Positions 33,942-42,209 of a stretch of 64,000 nt of DNA are shown here, in pieces (within the stretch, counting starts at the first letter, position 1; each line of letters starts with the position of its first letter). The notes beneath the pieces were generated by a model that had not been told where the DNA came from, ran no database searches, and saw only the letters and a list, made by a program, of their open reading frames with translations. Origin of the DNA: Brevibacterium sp. W7.2 (GTDB taxonomy: Bacteria; Actinomycetota; Actinomycetes; Actinomycetales; Brevibacteriaceae). A program made the position numbers and the translations under genes. The stretch lies in the NCBI RefSeq assembly GCF_018137945.1, contig NZ_CP073089.1, positions 1,860,001 through 1,924,000 of the forward strand, written 5' to 3'.

Positions 33942-34661
33942 ATGTCCGCTGCACCACTCGTCGAACAGCTCAGCCGGGAGATGGGGATCTCCACGGCAAC
34001 GTCCCTGTTCGACGGCCATCCGTCTCGGCCCGTGCATCCTGTGCTCGCGCCGATCTTCCGTCGCGGCGGTCTGCCGCGCGGGGAGATCGTGTCCCTGACC
34101 GGCGGACAGTCGCTCAGCTGCGCTCTCGCGACGATCGCCGAGTCCACCCGGGAGCAGAAGTGGTGCGCCGGCATCGGCCTCGGCGAACCGGCGGTGTCCT
34201 CGATCGCCGACCTCGGCGTCGACCTCGACCATTTCGTCAATCTCGTCACCCCGCCGCAGGACTGGCTGCGGGTGGCCTCGATCCTCATCGAATCCTTCGA
34301 CATCCTCCTCGTCGATCCCGCCTACCAGCCGAGCGCGGGCGAGCGCGCCCGCCTGCTGGCCAAGGTGCGCGAGAGGAAGATGAGCTTCATCAGCCTCGCA
34401 CCGCTGCAGGGGAGCACGGAGCAGATCGAGATCACCGACGTCCACTGGTCGGGCACCGATCACGGGCACGGCCGACTGCGCTCGTGCCTCGTCGAAGCCC
34501 GTTCGCAGACCGGAGTCCACCGCTTCCTCCTCCCGGGACCCGAGGGCACGCCTGCGCCGGCCTCCGCCGGGCAGGATGCCGTGCCGACGCCTGGGGCGGA
34601 TGCCGAACCAGACGTCGGGCGCGGCCCCGAGCAGAGACCGGTGATCCGCAGTGTCAGCTGA
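33942..34661 (+). CDS. imuA': ImuA'-type accessory protein of the mutasome
   Basis: 239 aa. RecA-like-derived protein expected to work with ImuB and DnaE2 in SOS mutagenesis: RPVHPVLAPIFRRGGLPRGEIVSLTGGQSLSCALATIAES near residue 30, where a Walker A-like GEIVSLTGGQSLSC is degenerate (no GKT), followed by ASILIESFDILLVDPAYQPSAGERARLLAKVRERKMSFISLAP. ATG 33942 lies just past the LexA box; the earlier in-frame ATG 33903 precedes the promoter and cannot be the normal start. Overlaps imuB by 11 nt. Named from operon context and resemblance to the mycobacterial protein. Confidence 0.85.
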   Translation: MSAAPLVEQLSREMGISTATSLFDGHPSRPVHPVLAPIFRRGGLPRGEIVSLTGGQSLSCALATIAESTREQKWCAGIGLGEPAVSSIADLGVDLDHFVNLVTPPQDWLRVASILIESFDILLVDPAYQPSAGERARLLAKVRERKMSFISLAPLQGSTEQIEITDVHWSGTDHGHGRLRSCLVEARSQTGVHRFLLPGPEGTPAPASAGQDAVPTPGADAEPDVGRGPEQRPVIRSVS

Positions 34662-36294
34662 TACGCGGACCCTCGTCCTCACCGTCCCCGACTGGCCGGC
34701 GGTGGCCGCTGGCATCGAGCATGACCTCAGTCCCGGCACCCCGGTCGCCGTCCTCCACGCCGGCAAGGTCATCGCCGCCAATGCTCCGGCCCGGGCCGCC
34801 GGCATCGCCGTGGGCAGCAACAAGCGCGCCGCGGGCTTCCGCTGTCCCGAGGCGCAGATCCTCGTGTGGGACGAAGACGTCGACAACCGGCACTTCTCGG
34901 CCGGGGTGGAGGCGCTCGAAGACCTCGTCGCCCGGTTCACCCTGCTCGCTCCGGGGACCCTCGCCGTTCCCCTCGACGCCCTGCGGCACGGCTATGCCGA
35001 CGAAGCCGCCGCCGTCGAGGCCCTGATCTCCGCGCTCGTCGCGACGACCGGTTGGGAGTTCTTCCCCGGCATCGCCGACACCGTCTTCGCCGCCCGGATC
35101 GCCGCCGGCAGGGCCACCCGTGTCCCGCCGGGGGAGACCGTGGCGTTCCTCAGCGCCCAGCCGATCACCGCCCTCGAGGTCACCGGGGAGAGCTGGACCG
35201 ACCTCATCGACGTCTTCGTCCACCTCGGGCTGCGGAGTCTGGGCGCCCTGGCCGCCCTCGACGCGACCGATGTGATGTCCCGGTTCGGCACTGCCGGCCG
35301 GCGCGCCCACGACCTCGCCTCGGGCCGTCCCGACAGGCCCCTGCGCGATCACCTCCGCACGGAGGACCTCCAGGTCGAGAGCGTCCTCGACGTCCCCACC
35401 ACCCGCAGCGACACCCTCGGCTTCCTCGCCCGGCAGCTCGCCGCGGACCTGCTGACCCGGGTGCGTGCGAGAGGCCTCGTGTGCACGCAGATCACCATCG
35501 ACCTCCGCGCCGCCGGCGACCGCTCCTCGCGGCGCACATGGCGCATCGAGGACATGACCGAGAACGCCATCGCCGACCGGCTGCGGTGGCAGGCCGAAGG
35601 CTGGCTGGCCGGCCTCGGCCGTCCCGGTACCGGAGGCCGGAGCGTCGGCGGAGGCAGGACCGTCGGCGGTGGCCGAAACATCGGCGGCGGCCCGACCGAC
35701 AGCGGCGATGACCCCGGTCCCGATCCCGAGGACTTCTCCGAGGAGGGGATCACCGCGCTCGGCCTCATCGCCGCGGAGCTGACGACACCGGTGGGCGCGA
35801 CGAAGAGCCTCTTCGACGAGAACACGGGGCAGATCACCCACACCCTCGAACGCCTGCAGGGCCTCTTCGGCCCCGACGCGGTCCTCGTGCCCCGGCTGCA
35901 GGGCGGCTGGGATCCGGCCGAGACGAACCTCTGGACCCCGTGGCAGCAGACCGCCGCCCCGGCCCGGGACCCGCAGGCCCCCTGGCCGGGGTCGCTGGGC
36001 ACCCCGCGGCCGACGACCGTCGACCGGGTCGCCGTCGATGTGCTCGCCGCCGGAGGCCTCCCCGTCGAGGCGCGTCCCGCAGGCCTCGGCGCCGCCCCGC
36101 AGACGATCCGCTTCCCGACCGGGACCACCGAGGCGATCGTCGACTTCTCCGGATCGTGGCCGATCGAATCCGGGTGGTGGGATCCGTCCCGGTCGACGTA
36201 CCGGACGCGGCTGCAGGTCGTCACGGAGTCCGGTCAGGCGCTGCTGCTGAGCCGCGAATCCGGCCAGTGGTATCTCACGGGACGGTACCGCTGA
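34651..36294 (+). CDS. imuB: ImuB, catalytically inactive Y-family polymerase homologue
   Basis: 547 aa scaffold of the SOS mutasome that links DnaE2 to the clamp. Y-family fold: VLTVPDWPAVAAGIEHDLSPGTPVAVLHAGKVIAANAPARAAGIAVG at the N-terminus. Here the metal-binding aspartate/glutamate motifs of active polymerases are not in place, as in known ImuB proteins. Then SAGVEALEDLVARF and the helix-hairpin-helix-like LGLRSLGALAALDATDVMSRFGTAGRRAHDLASG. Residues about 327-350 are an unusual glycine-rich repeat (GGRSVGGGRTVGGGRNIGGG). The C-terminal WPIESGWWDPSRSTYRTRLQVVTESGQALLLSRESGQWYLTGRY is typical. GTG start; its stop overlaps dnaE2. Confidence 0.93.
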   Translation: MSADTRTLVLTVPDWPAVAAGIEHDLSPGTPVAVLHAGKVIAANAPARAAGIAVGSNKRAAGFRCPEAQILVWDEDVDNRHFSAGVEALEDLVARFTLLAPGTLAVPLDALRHGYADEAAAVEALISALVATTGWEFFPGIADTVFAARIAAGRATRVPPGETVAFLSAQPITALEVTGESWTDLIDVFVHLGLRSLGALAALDATDVMSRFGTAGRRAHDLASGRPDRPLRDHLRTEDLQVESVLDVPTTRSDTLGFLARQLAADLLTRVRARGLVCTQITIDLRAAGDRSSRRTWRIEDMTENAIADRLRWQAEGWLAGLGRPGTGGRSVGGGRTVGGGRNIGGGPTDSGDDPGPDPEDFSEEGITALGLIAAELTTPVGATKSLFDENTGQITHTLERLQGLFGPDAVLVPRLQGGWDPAETNLWTPWQQTAAPARDPQAPWPGSLGTPRPTTVDRVAVDVLAAGGLPVEARPAGLGAAPQTIRFPTGTTEAIVDFSGSWPIESGWWDPSRSTYRTRLQVVTESGQALLLSRESGQWYLTGRYR

Positions 36295-39200
36295 TGGGCT
36301 TCTCGAACCCGCGCACCCCGTGGTCGGAGCTCGCCCGACGTCTCGAAGGCAAACAGACCGGCGGCACTCGGGCAGGCGGCACACCGACCGGCGGCACGCA
36401 GGCAGACGGCGCGCCGAATCCCTCCGGTTCGAACCGCACCCCGGTCGACAAGCACGCCGACGGCTCCGACGCCCCGGCCTTCTCCCGCCCGGACCGCTAC
36501 CCGGTCTCCGTCGGTCCGCGCGGCCCCGACGGCCTCGCCCGCTACCCGGGCGCCCTCGGAGACAGCTCGAACGGCGTCGGCGGCCCGATCCTCCTGCCCT
36601 CGGCGACCCGACCATGGGCGGAGCTGCACGTCCACTCCCAGTTCAGCTTCCTCGACGGCGCCTCCGACCCCGAGGACCTCGTCACCGCCGGTGCCGCCGC
36701 GGGCCTGTCCGCGATGGCCCTGACCGACCACAACGGACTCTACGGAGCCGTCCGCTTCGCCCATGCCGCCGCCGAGGCGGGACTGCCCACCGTCTTCGGT
36801 GCCGAGCTCTCCCTCGGGCTGAGAGAGAAGATCCCCGGCCAGACCGACCCCGAGGCCACGCACCTGCTCGTCCTCGCCCGCGGGGTCGCAGGCTACCGCA
36901 GCCTCTCGGCGGCGATCACGCAGGCGAACCTCGCCGGGGAGAAGAACCGCCCCGTCTTCGACCTCGAGGAGCTCGCCGCGGCCAGTGCGGACTGGATGAT
37001 CCTCACCGGCTGCCGCAAGGGCCCCCTGCGTCAGGCGCTGGGCGACCCCGACGGCGGGCTGGGCGCCCTGCGGCGGCTGAGCGCGCTCTTCGGCCCCGAC
37101 CGCGTCGCGGTCGAACTCAGCCGCGACGGCACCCCGGACGACGACGAGCGGCTGCGTCACCTGGCCGACCTGGCCGCCCGGACGGGACTGCCGACCGCGG
37201 CCAGCAGCAACGTCCACTTCGCCACGCGGGCGCACTGGCGCTCGGCGCAGGTGCGGGCCTCCGTGCGGTCGCGGCGCTCCCTCGACGACCTCGCCGGGTG
37301 GCTGCCGGCGACGGCGGCGGGCCGGATCCACACAGGAGAGGAGATGGCGGCGCAGTTCCCCACGGCTGCCCTCGACGGGGCCGTGCGGATCGGCGAGGAG
37401 TGCGCGTTCACCCTGAGCTCGGCCCGCCCCGAACTGCCCAAGGCGCCGATGCCCGATGACCGTGAGGCCGAGGAGTACCTGCGGGAGCTCGTCACCGACT
37501 GCGGTCTCGCCCGCTACGGGACGCGGGCGGAGCATCCGCGCGCCTGGGAGCAGCTCGACCGGGAGATGGACATGATCGCCCGGCTCGGGTTCTGCGGGTA
37601 CTTCCTCATCGTCCACGACATCACGAGCTTCTGCCATCGGGAGGCGATCTTCTGCCAGGGCCGGGGATCGGCGGCGAACTCCGCGGTCTGCTATGTCCTC
37701 GACATCACCGCCGTCGACGCGGTCAAGCACAACCTCCTCTTCGACCGCTTCCTCTCCCCGGACCGCAAGGGCTACCCCGACATCGACATCGACATCGAAT
37801 CGGGCCGGCGGGAGGAGGTCATCCAGTACGTCTACGACCACTTCGGGCGGGAGCGGGCGGCCCAGGTCGCCAACGTCATCACCTACCGCGCGAAGTCGGC
37901 GATCCGCGACGCCGCCTTCAGCCTCGGCTTCGCCCCGGGGCAGCAGGACGCGTTCTCGAAGGCGAGCAACCGCTGGTCGACCCTGCCCGAGGCCGCGGAC
38001 TCCCCGGTGCCGGCCCAGGTCATCGACGTCGCCGGTGACCTGCTCGGCTCACCCCGCCACCTCGGCATCCACTCCGGCGGGATGATCCTCGCCGATCGCC
38101 CCATCGGCGAGGTCGTGCCCATCGAACACGCGACGATGGACCATCGCACCGTCGTCCAATGGGACAAGGACGACTGTGCGGCGATGGACCTCGTCAAATT
38201 CGACCTCCTCGGCCTCGGGATGCTCACCGCCCTCCACGAAATGGTCGACCTCGTCGACCGGCACACCGGGGAGCGCATCGACCGCGCCCTCATCGACGAT
38301 GAGGACCCGCGGGTGTACGAGATGCTCTGCCGGGCCGACGCCGTCGGCGTCTTCCAGGTCGAGTCCCGCGCCCAGCTCGCAACCCTGCCCCGGCTGCGAC
38401 CGCGCGAGTTCTACGACCTCGCCGTCCAGGTCGCGCTCATCCGCCCCGGCCCCATCCAGGGCGGGTCGGTCCACCCCTACATCCGGCGACGGCAGGGACT
38501 CGACCCGGTCGAATACCTCCACCCGCTGCTCGAGAAGTCCCTGGCCAAGACGTGCGGGGTCCCGCTGTTCCAGGAGCAGCTCATGCAGATGGCCATCGAC
38601 GTCGGCGGCTTCTCCGGGGCCGACGCCGACCGGCTGCGGCAGGCGATGGGCTCGCGCCGCTCGCAGCGGAGGATGGCCGAGCTCGCGGAGAAGTTCCGCA
38701 CCGGGGCACAGGAGCGCGGCGTCGACGCGGAGACCGCGGAGAAGATCTTCGACACGATCGCGGCGTTCGCGAACTACGGGTTCCCCGAATCGCATGCGAT
38801 CAGCTTCGCCAACCTCGTCTACCAGTCCGCATGGTTCAAATACCATCACCATGCAGCGTTCACCGCGGGCCTGCTGCGTGCCCAGCCGATGGGCTTCTAC
38901 TCCCCGCAGTCGCTCATCGCCGACGCCCGCCGGCACGCGGTGCCGATCCTGCCCGTCGACCTCCGCCGCTCCTCGGCCGGCACCGACCTCGAGGCCACGG
39001 AGACCGGGGAGCTGGGGATCCGGCTCGGTCTCGACTCGGTCTCCCACGTCGGCTCCTTCGCCGAGGTGATCGTCGCCGAACGCGAACATGCGCCGTTCGC
39101 CTCGGTGGCCGACCTCGCCGAACGCACCGGCATCGGGAAGCAGGCCCTCGAAGGACTCGCCACCGCCGGGGCCCTGTCCGGCTTCGACCTCGACCGGCGG

Positions 39201-39707
39201 CAGGCGCTGTGGCTGGCCGGGGGAGTCGCCGGATCCCATCCGGGCGTGCTGCCGGGCACGGGCGCCGTCTCCCACGCCCCGGCCCTGCCGACGATGGACG
39301 CCTTCGAGACGACCCTGGCCGAGCTCTTCTCCACCGGGATCACCGTCGACGGCTACCCCACGGAGATCCTCCGGCAGTCGCTGCGCGAACGCGGGTACGC
39401 CTCGACCGCCGATGCCGCCGCCGCTCCCGACGGCAAGCGGATGACCGTCGCCGCCCTCGTCACCCACCGGCAGCGCCCGGCGACCGCCTCGGGGATCACC
39501 TTCATCAACCTCGAGGACGAGTTCGGGATGCTCAATGTCGTCGCCACCGCCGGGCTGATGAAGCGGTTCCGGTCGGTCGCGACCTCCCGCAACGCCCTCG
39601 TCGTCACCGGGCTCATCCAGCGCGGCGGGGACGTCGTGAGCCTCTATGCGCACAAGCTCGTCCCGCTCGAGGTCCAGCTGCCGACAAAGGCCCGCAACTT
39701 CCGGTGA
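36294..39707 (+). CDS. dnaE2: Error-prone DNA polymerase DnaE2
   Basis: 1137 aa C-family polymerase used in damage-induced mutagenesis. PHP domain: ELHVHSQFSFLDGASDPEDLVTAGAAAG near residue 109. Polymerase core: ICQGRGSAANSAVCYVLDIT and the catalytic PDIDIDIESGRREEVIQYVYDHFGRERAAQVANVITY near residue 496, further FANYGFPESHAISFANLVYQSAWFKYHH. OB-fold near the C-terminus: MTVAALVTHRQRPATASGITFINLEDEFGMLNVV. The N-terminus has a Thr/Gly repeat (GGTRAGGTPTGGTQADG, about 21-37). Third gene of the LexA-controlled cassette; ATG overlaps the imuB stop by 1 nt. Confidence 0.96.
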   Translation: MGFSNPRTPWSELARRLEGKQTGGTRAGGTPTGGTQADGAPNPSGSNRTPVDKHADGSDAPAFSRPDRYPVSVGPRGPDGLARYPGALGDSSNGVGGPILLPSATRPWAELHVHSQFSFLDGASDPEDLVTAGAAAGLSAMALTDHNGLYGAVRFAHAAAEAGLPTVFGAELSLGLREKIPGQTDPEATHLLVLARGVAGYRSLSAAITQANLAGEKNRPVFDLEELAAASADWMILTGCRKGPLRQALGDPDGGLGALRRLSALFGPDRVAVELSRDGTPDDDERLRHLADLAARTGLPTAASSNVHFATRAHWRSAQVRASVRSRRSLDDLAGWLPATAAGRIHTGEEMAAQFPTAALDGAVRIGEECAFTLSSARPELPKAPMPDDREAEEYLRELVTDCGLARYGTRAEHPRAWEQLDREMDMIARLGFCGYFLIVHDITSFCHREAIFCQGRGSAANSAVCYVLDITAVDAVKHNLLFDRFLSPDRKGYPDIDIDIESGRREEVIQYVYDHFGRERAAQVANVITYRAKSAIRDAAFSLGFAPGQQDAFSKASNRWSTLPEAADSPVPAQVIDVAGDLLGSPRHLGIHSGGMILADRPIGEVVPIEHATMDHRTVVQWDKDDCAAMDLVKFDLLGLGMLTALHEMVDLVDRHTGERIDRALIDDEDPRVYEMLCRADAVGVFQVESRAQLATLPRLRPREFYDLAVQVALIRPGPIQGGSVHPYIRRRQGLDPVEYLHPLLEKSLAKTCGVPLFQEQLMQMAIDVGGFSGADADRLRQAMGSRRSQRRMAELAEKFRTGAQERGVDAETAEKIFDTIAAFANYGFPESHAISFANLVYQSAWFKYHHHAAFTAGLLRAQPMGFYSPQSLIADARRHAVPILPVDLRRSSAGTDLEATETGELGIRLGLDSVSHVGSFAEVIVAEREHAPFASVADLAERTGIGKQALEGLATAGALSGFDLDRRQALWLAGGVAGSHPGVLPGTGAVSHAPALPTMDAFETTLAELFSTGITVDGYPTEILRQSLRERGYASTADAAAAPDGKRMTVAALVTHRQRPATASGITFINLEDEFGMLNVVATAGLMKRFRSVATSRNALVVTGLIQRGGDVVSLYAHKLVPLEVQLPTKARNFR

Positions 39708-39837
39708 CGGGGCCGCCTCGGTGAGGTCGGCCACATGACGGCAGATGACGGTCGGTGACAGCTCCATGACGAGAACGCGCAGAGCAGGGGCGGTCACGGG
39801 TGAGAGTGGAGGCACCCGCTCACTCAGAGGAGATGCC

Positions 39838-41160
39838 ATGGCCCAGTCATTCGAAACCCGCCAGATCCATGCCGGACAGGTCCCCGACCCCGCGACGGGC
39901 TCCCGTGCGCTGCCGATCCACCAGACGACCTCGTACGTCTTCGCCGACAACGACCAGGCGAAGAACCGGTTCGCCCTCGCCGAACTCGGCCCGATCTACA
40001 CCCGCATCACCAACCCGACGACCGAGGTCGTCGAGAACCGGATCGCCGACCTCGAAGGCGGCGTCCACGCCGTGCTCACCGCCTCCGGCCAGTCCGCCGA
40101 GTTCCTCGCGATCGCGAACATCGCCGAAGCCGGTGACCACATCGTCGCCAGCTCGAGCCTCTACGGCGGCACGTACAACCTCCTCGACGTCACCCTGCGC
40201 AAGCTCGGCATCTCCACGACCTTCGTCGACGTCGACGACCTCGACGCCTGGCGCGACGCCGTCGAAGACAACACGAAGCTCTTCTTCGCCGAGGTGGTCT
40301 CCAACCCCCGCTCCGACGTCCTCGACATCACCGCGGTCGCCGACATCGCCCACGCCGCCGGGGTGCCGCTCGTCGTCGACAACACCCTTGCCACCCCCTA
40401 CCTCGTGCGCCCGATCGAACACGGCGCCGACGTCGTCATCCACTCCGCGACGAAGTACCTCGGCGGCCACGGCACCGCGATCGCCGGCGTCGTCGTCGAC
40501 GGCGGCACCTTCGACTACGGTGCCCACCCCGAGCGCTTCCCCGGCTTCAACACCCCCGACGAGTCGTACAACGGTCTCGTCTACGCCCGTGACCTCGGCG
40601 CGGACTCCGCGTTCGGGGCGAACGTGTCCTACGGCCTCAAACTCCGCGTCCAGCTGCTGCGCGACCTCGGTCCCGCCGTCAGCCCGTTCAACGCCTTCCT
40701 CATCGCCCAGGGTCTCGAGACGCTGAGCCTGCGCATCGAACGCCACGTCGCGAACGCCGAGCGGGTCGCCGCCTACCTCGAAGGCCACGACCAGGTCACG
40801 CGCGTCGCCTACGCCGGCCTCGAATCCAGCCCGTGGCACGACCGGGCGAAGACGTACCTGCCGCAGGGCGTCGGATCGGTCCTCGCCTTCGACATCGCCG
40901 GCGGCTACGATGCCGCTGTCGCGTTCGTCGACGCCCTCGAGCTCCACTCCCTCGTCGCGAACATCGGCGATGTCCGCTCGCTCGTCATCCACCCGGCCTC
41001 GACGACGCATTCGCAGCTCGACGACGCGGCGCAGGCCGCCTCCGGGGTCAACCCCGCCCTCGTGCGCCTCTCGGTGGGCCTCGAGGGCATCGACGACATC
41101 CTCGCCGACCTCGATGCGGGCTTCGCCGCCGCAGCGGCGACGGCCGAGACCGCCGCCTGA
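39838..41160 (+). CDS. metY: O-acetylhomoserine sulfhydrylase
   Basis: 440 aa PLP enzyme of the Cys/Met metabolism family that condenses O-acetylhomoserine with sulfide to homocysteine. Motifs: [31 protein letters not shown] at the N-terminus, [63 protein letters not shown] (PLP lysine in SATKYLGG, near residue 206), and [17 protein letters not shown] 39838 follows CAGAGGAG. metX starts 2 nt after its stop, making a two-gene methionine operon. The 130 bp upstream hold a 6-bp hairpin (CGGGTG/CACCCG) but nothing I can identify as a SAM riboswitch. Confidence 0.95.
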   Translation: MAQSFETRQIHAGQVPDPATGSRALPIHQTTSYVFADNDQAKNRFALAELGPIYTRITNPTTEVVENRIADLEGGVHAVLTASGQSAEFLAIANIAEAGDHIVASSSLYGGTYNLLDVTLRKLGISTTFVDVDDLDAWRDAVEDNTKLFFAEVVSNPRSDVLDITAVADIAHAAGVPLVVDNTLATPYLVRPIEHGADVVIHSATKYLGGHGTAIAGVVVDGGTFDYGAHPERFPGFNTPDESYNGLVYARDLGADSAFGANVSYGLKLRVQLLRDLGPAVSPFNAFLIAQGLETLSLRIERHVANAERVAAYLEGHDQVTRVAYAGLESSPWHDRAKTYLPQGVGSVLAFDIAGGYDAAVAFVDALELHSLVANIGDVRSLVIHPASTTHSQLDDAAQAASGVNPALVRLSVGLEGIDDILADLDAGFAAAAATAETAA

Positions 41161-41161
41161 G

Positions 41162-42196
41162 ATGACCACCCAGAGCACGTCCGTGGAGTCGATCCTCGGC
41201 TTCACCACGGATTCCGGACACACGTTCGGGACCGTCGAGATCGCCTACGAGACCTTCGGCACCCTCAACGCCGATCGGTCGAACGCGATCCTCGTCGAGC
41301 ACGCGCTCACCGGCGACACCCGGGCCACCGACTGGTGGTCGGGGGTCGTCGGACCGGGGAGGGCCGTCGACACGAACGAGTACTTCGTCGTCTGTGCGAA
41401 CGCGCTCGGCGGGTGCAGCGGCACGACCGGTCCGCAGTCGGCCTTCGGCGACGGTCTGCCCTACGGGTCGCGCTTTCCTGTGGTGACGATCAGGGACATG
41501 GCGCGCCTCGAGCACAATCTCACGCAGATCCTCGGCATCGAGACCTGGCATGCCGTCATCGGCGGATCGATGGGCGGGGCGCGGGCCCTCGAATTCGGTC
41601 TCCTCGATGCGCGCAAGACCGCGAAGTGCGCGATCATCGCCGCCCCCGCGTTCTCCGAGGCCGACCAGATCGCGTGGGCGATGACGCAGGAGCGGGCCAT
41701 CGAACTCGACCCCGACTACTGCGGCGGCGACTATGCGGCGATCGGCAGGTTCCCCGCCGCCGGCCTCGGACTCGCCCGGCAGATCGCGCACCTGACCTAC
41801 CGCAACGACGCCGACCTCAATGAGCGCTTCTCCCGGCGGCTGCGCTCAGCCGGGTACTACGAGGTCACCTCGTACCTCGACCATCAGGCGAAGAAGCTCG
41901 CCGCGCGCTTCGACCCGCACAGCTACGTCCTCCTGTCGAAGGCGCTGCGCGATCACGATGTGCGCACGGGACGCTCGGCCGACCTGCGCACGGCACTCGC
42001 GCAGGCGTGCACCGACAGCCTCGTCGTCTCCGTGTCCTCGGACCGGCTCTATCCGCCGGCCCAGGTCGAACAGCTCGCGGAGCATCTGCCGGGGCGGGTC
42101 GACTACCGGGTCATCGACTCCCCGGTCGGACACGACGGCTTCCTCACCGAGGCCGCCGCCGTGTCCGCGGCGCTGCGGGACTTCCTCACCGCGTGA
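41162..42196 (+). CDS. metX: Homoserine O-acetyltransferase
   Basis: 344 aa alpha/beta-hydrolase-fold enzyme that activates homoserine with acetyl-CoA for MetY. Motifs: YETFGTLNADRSNAILVEHALTGDTRA, NALGGCSGTTGPQS, the nucleophile elbow AVIGGSMGGARALEFGLL (serine near residue 137), the late aspartate in SSDRLYPPAQVEQL and the histidine in VIDSPVGHDGFLTE. Short spacing to metY suggests translational coupling. It ends 13 nt from the convergent acyl-CoA oxidase gene, with no hairpin between. Confidence 0.95.
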   Translation: MTTQSTSVESILGFTTDSGHTFGTVEIAYETFGTLNADRSNAILVEHALTGDTRATDWWSGVVGPGRAVDTNEYFVVCANALGGCSGTTGPQSAFGDGLPYGSRFPVVTIRDMARLEHNLTQILGIETWHAVIGGSMGGARALEFGLLDARKTAKCAIIAAPAFSEADQIAWAMTQERAIELDPDYCGGDYAAIGRFPAAGLGLARQIAHLTYRNDADLNERFSRRLRSAGYYEVTSYLDHQAKKLAARFDPHSYVLLSKALRDHDVRTGRSADLRTALAQACTDSLVVSVSSDRLYPPAQVEQLAEHLPGRVDYRVIDSPVGHDGFLTEAAAVSAALRDFLTA

Positions 42197-42209
42197 GGCA
42201 CCCGGCTGA

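Noticed and set aside
32808..34940. 710-aa minus-strand open frame opposite the CDF and imuA' genes
   Set aside because: Crosses the LexA box and two firmly identified genes; no motif.
39708..39837. SAM riboswitch before metY
   Set aside because: Only a 6-bp hairpin is visible; I could not fit the region to the SAM-I, SAM-II or SAM-IV core.
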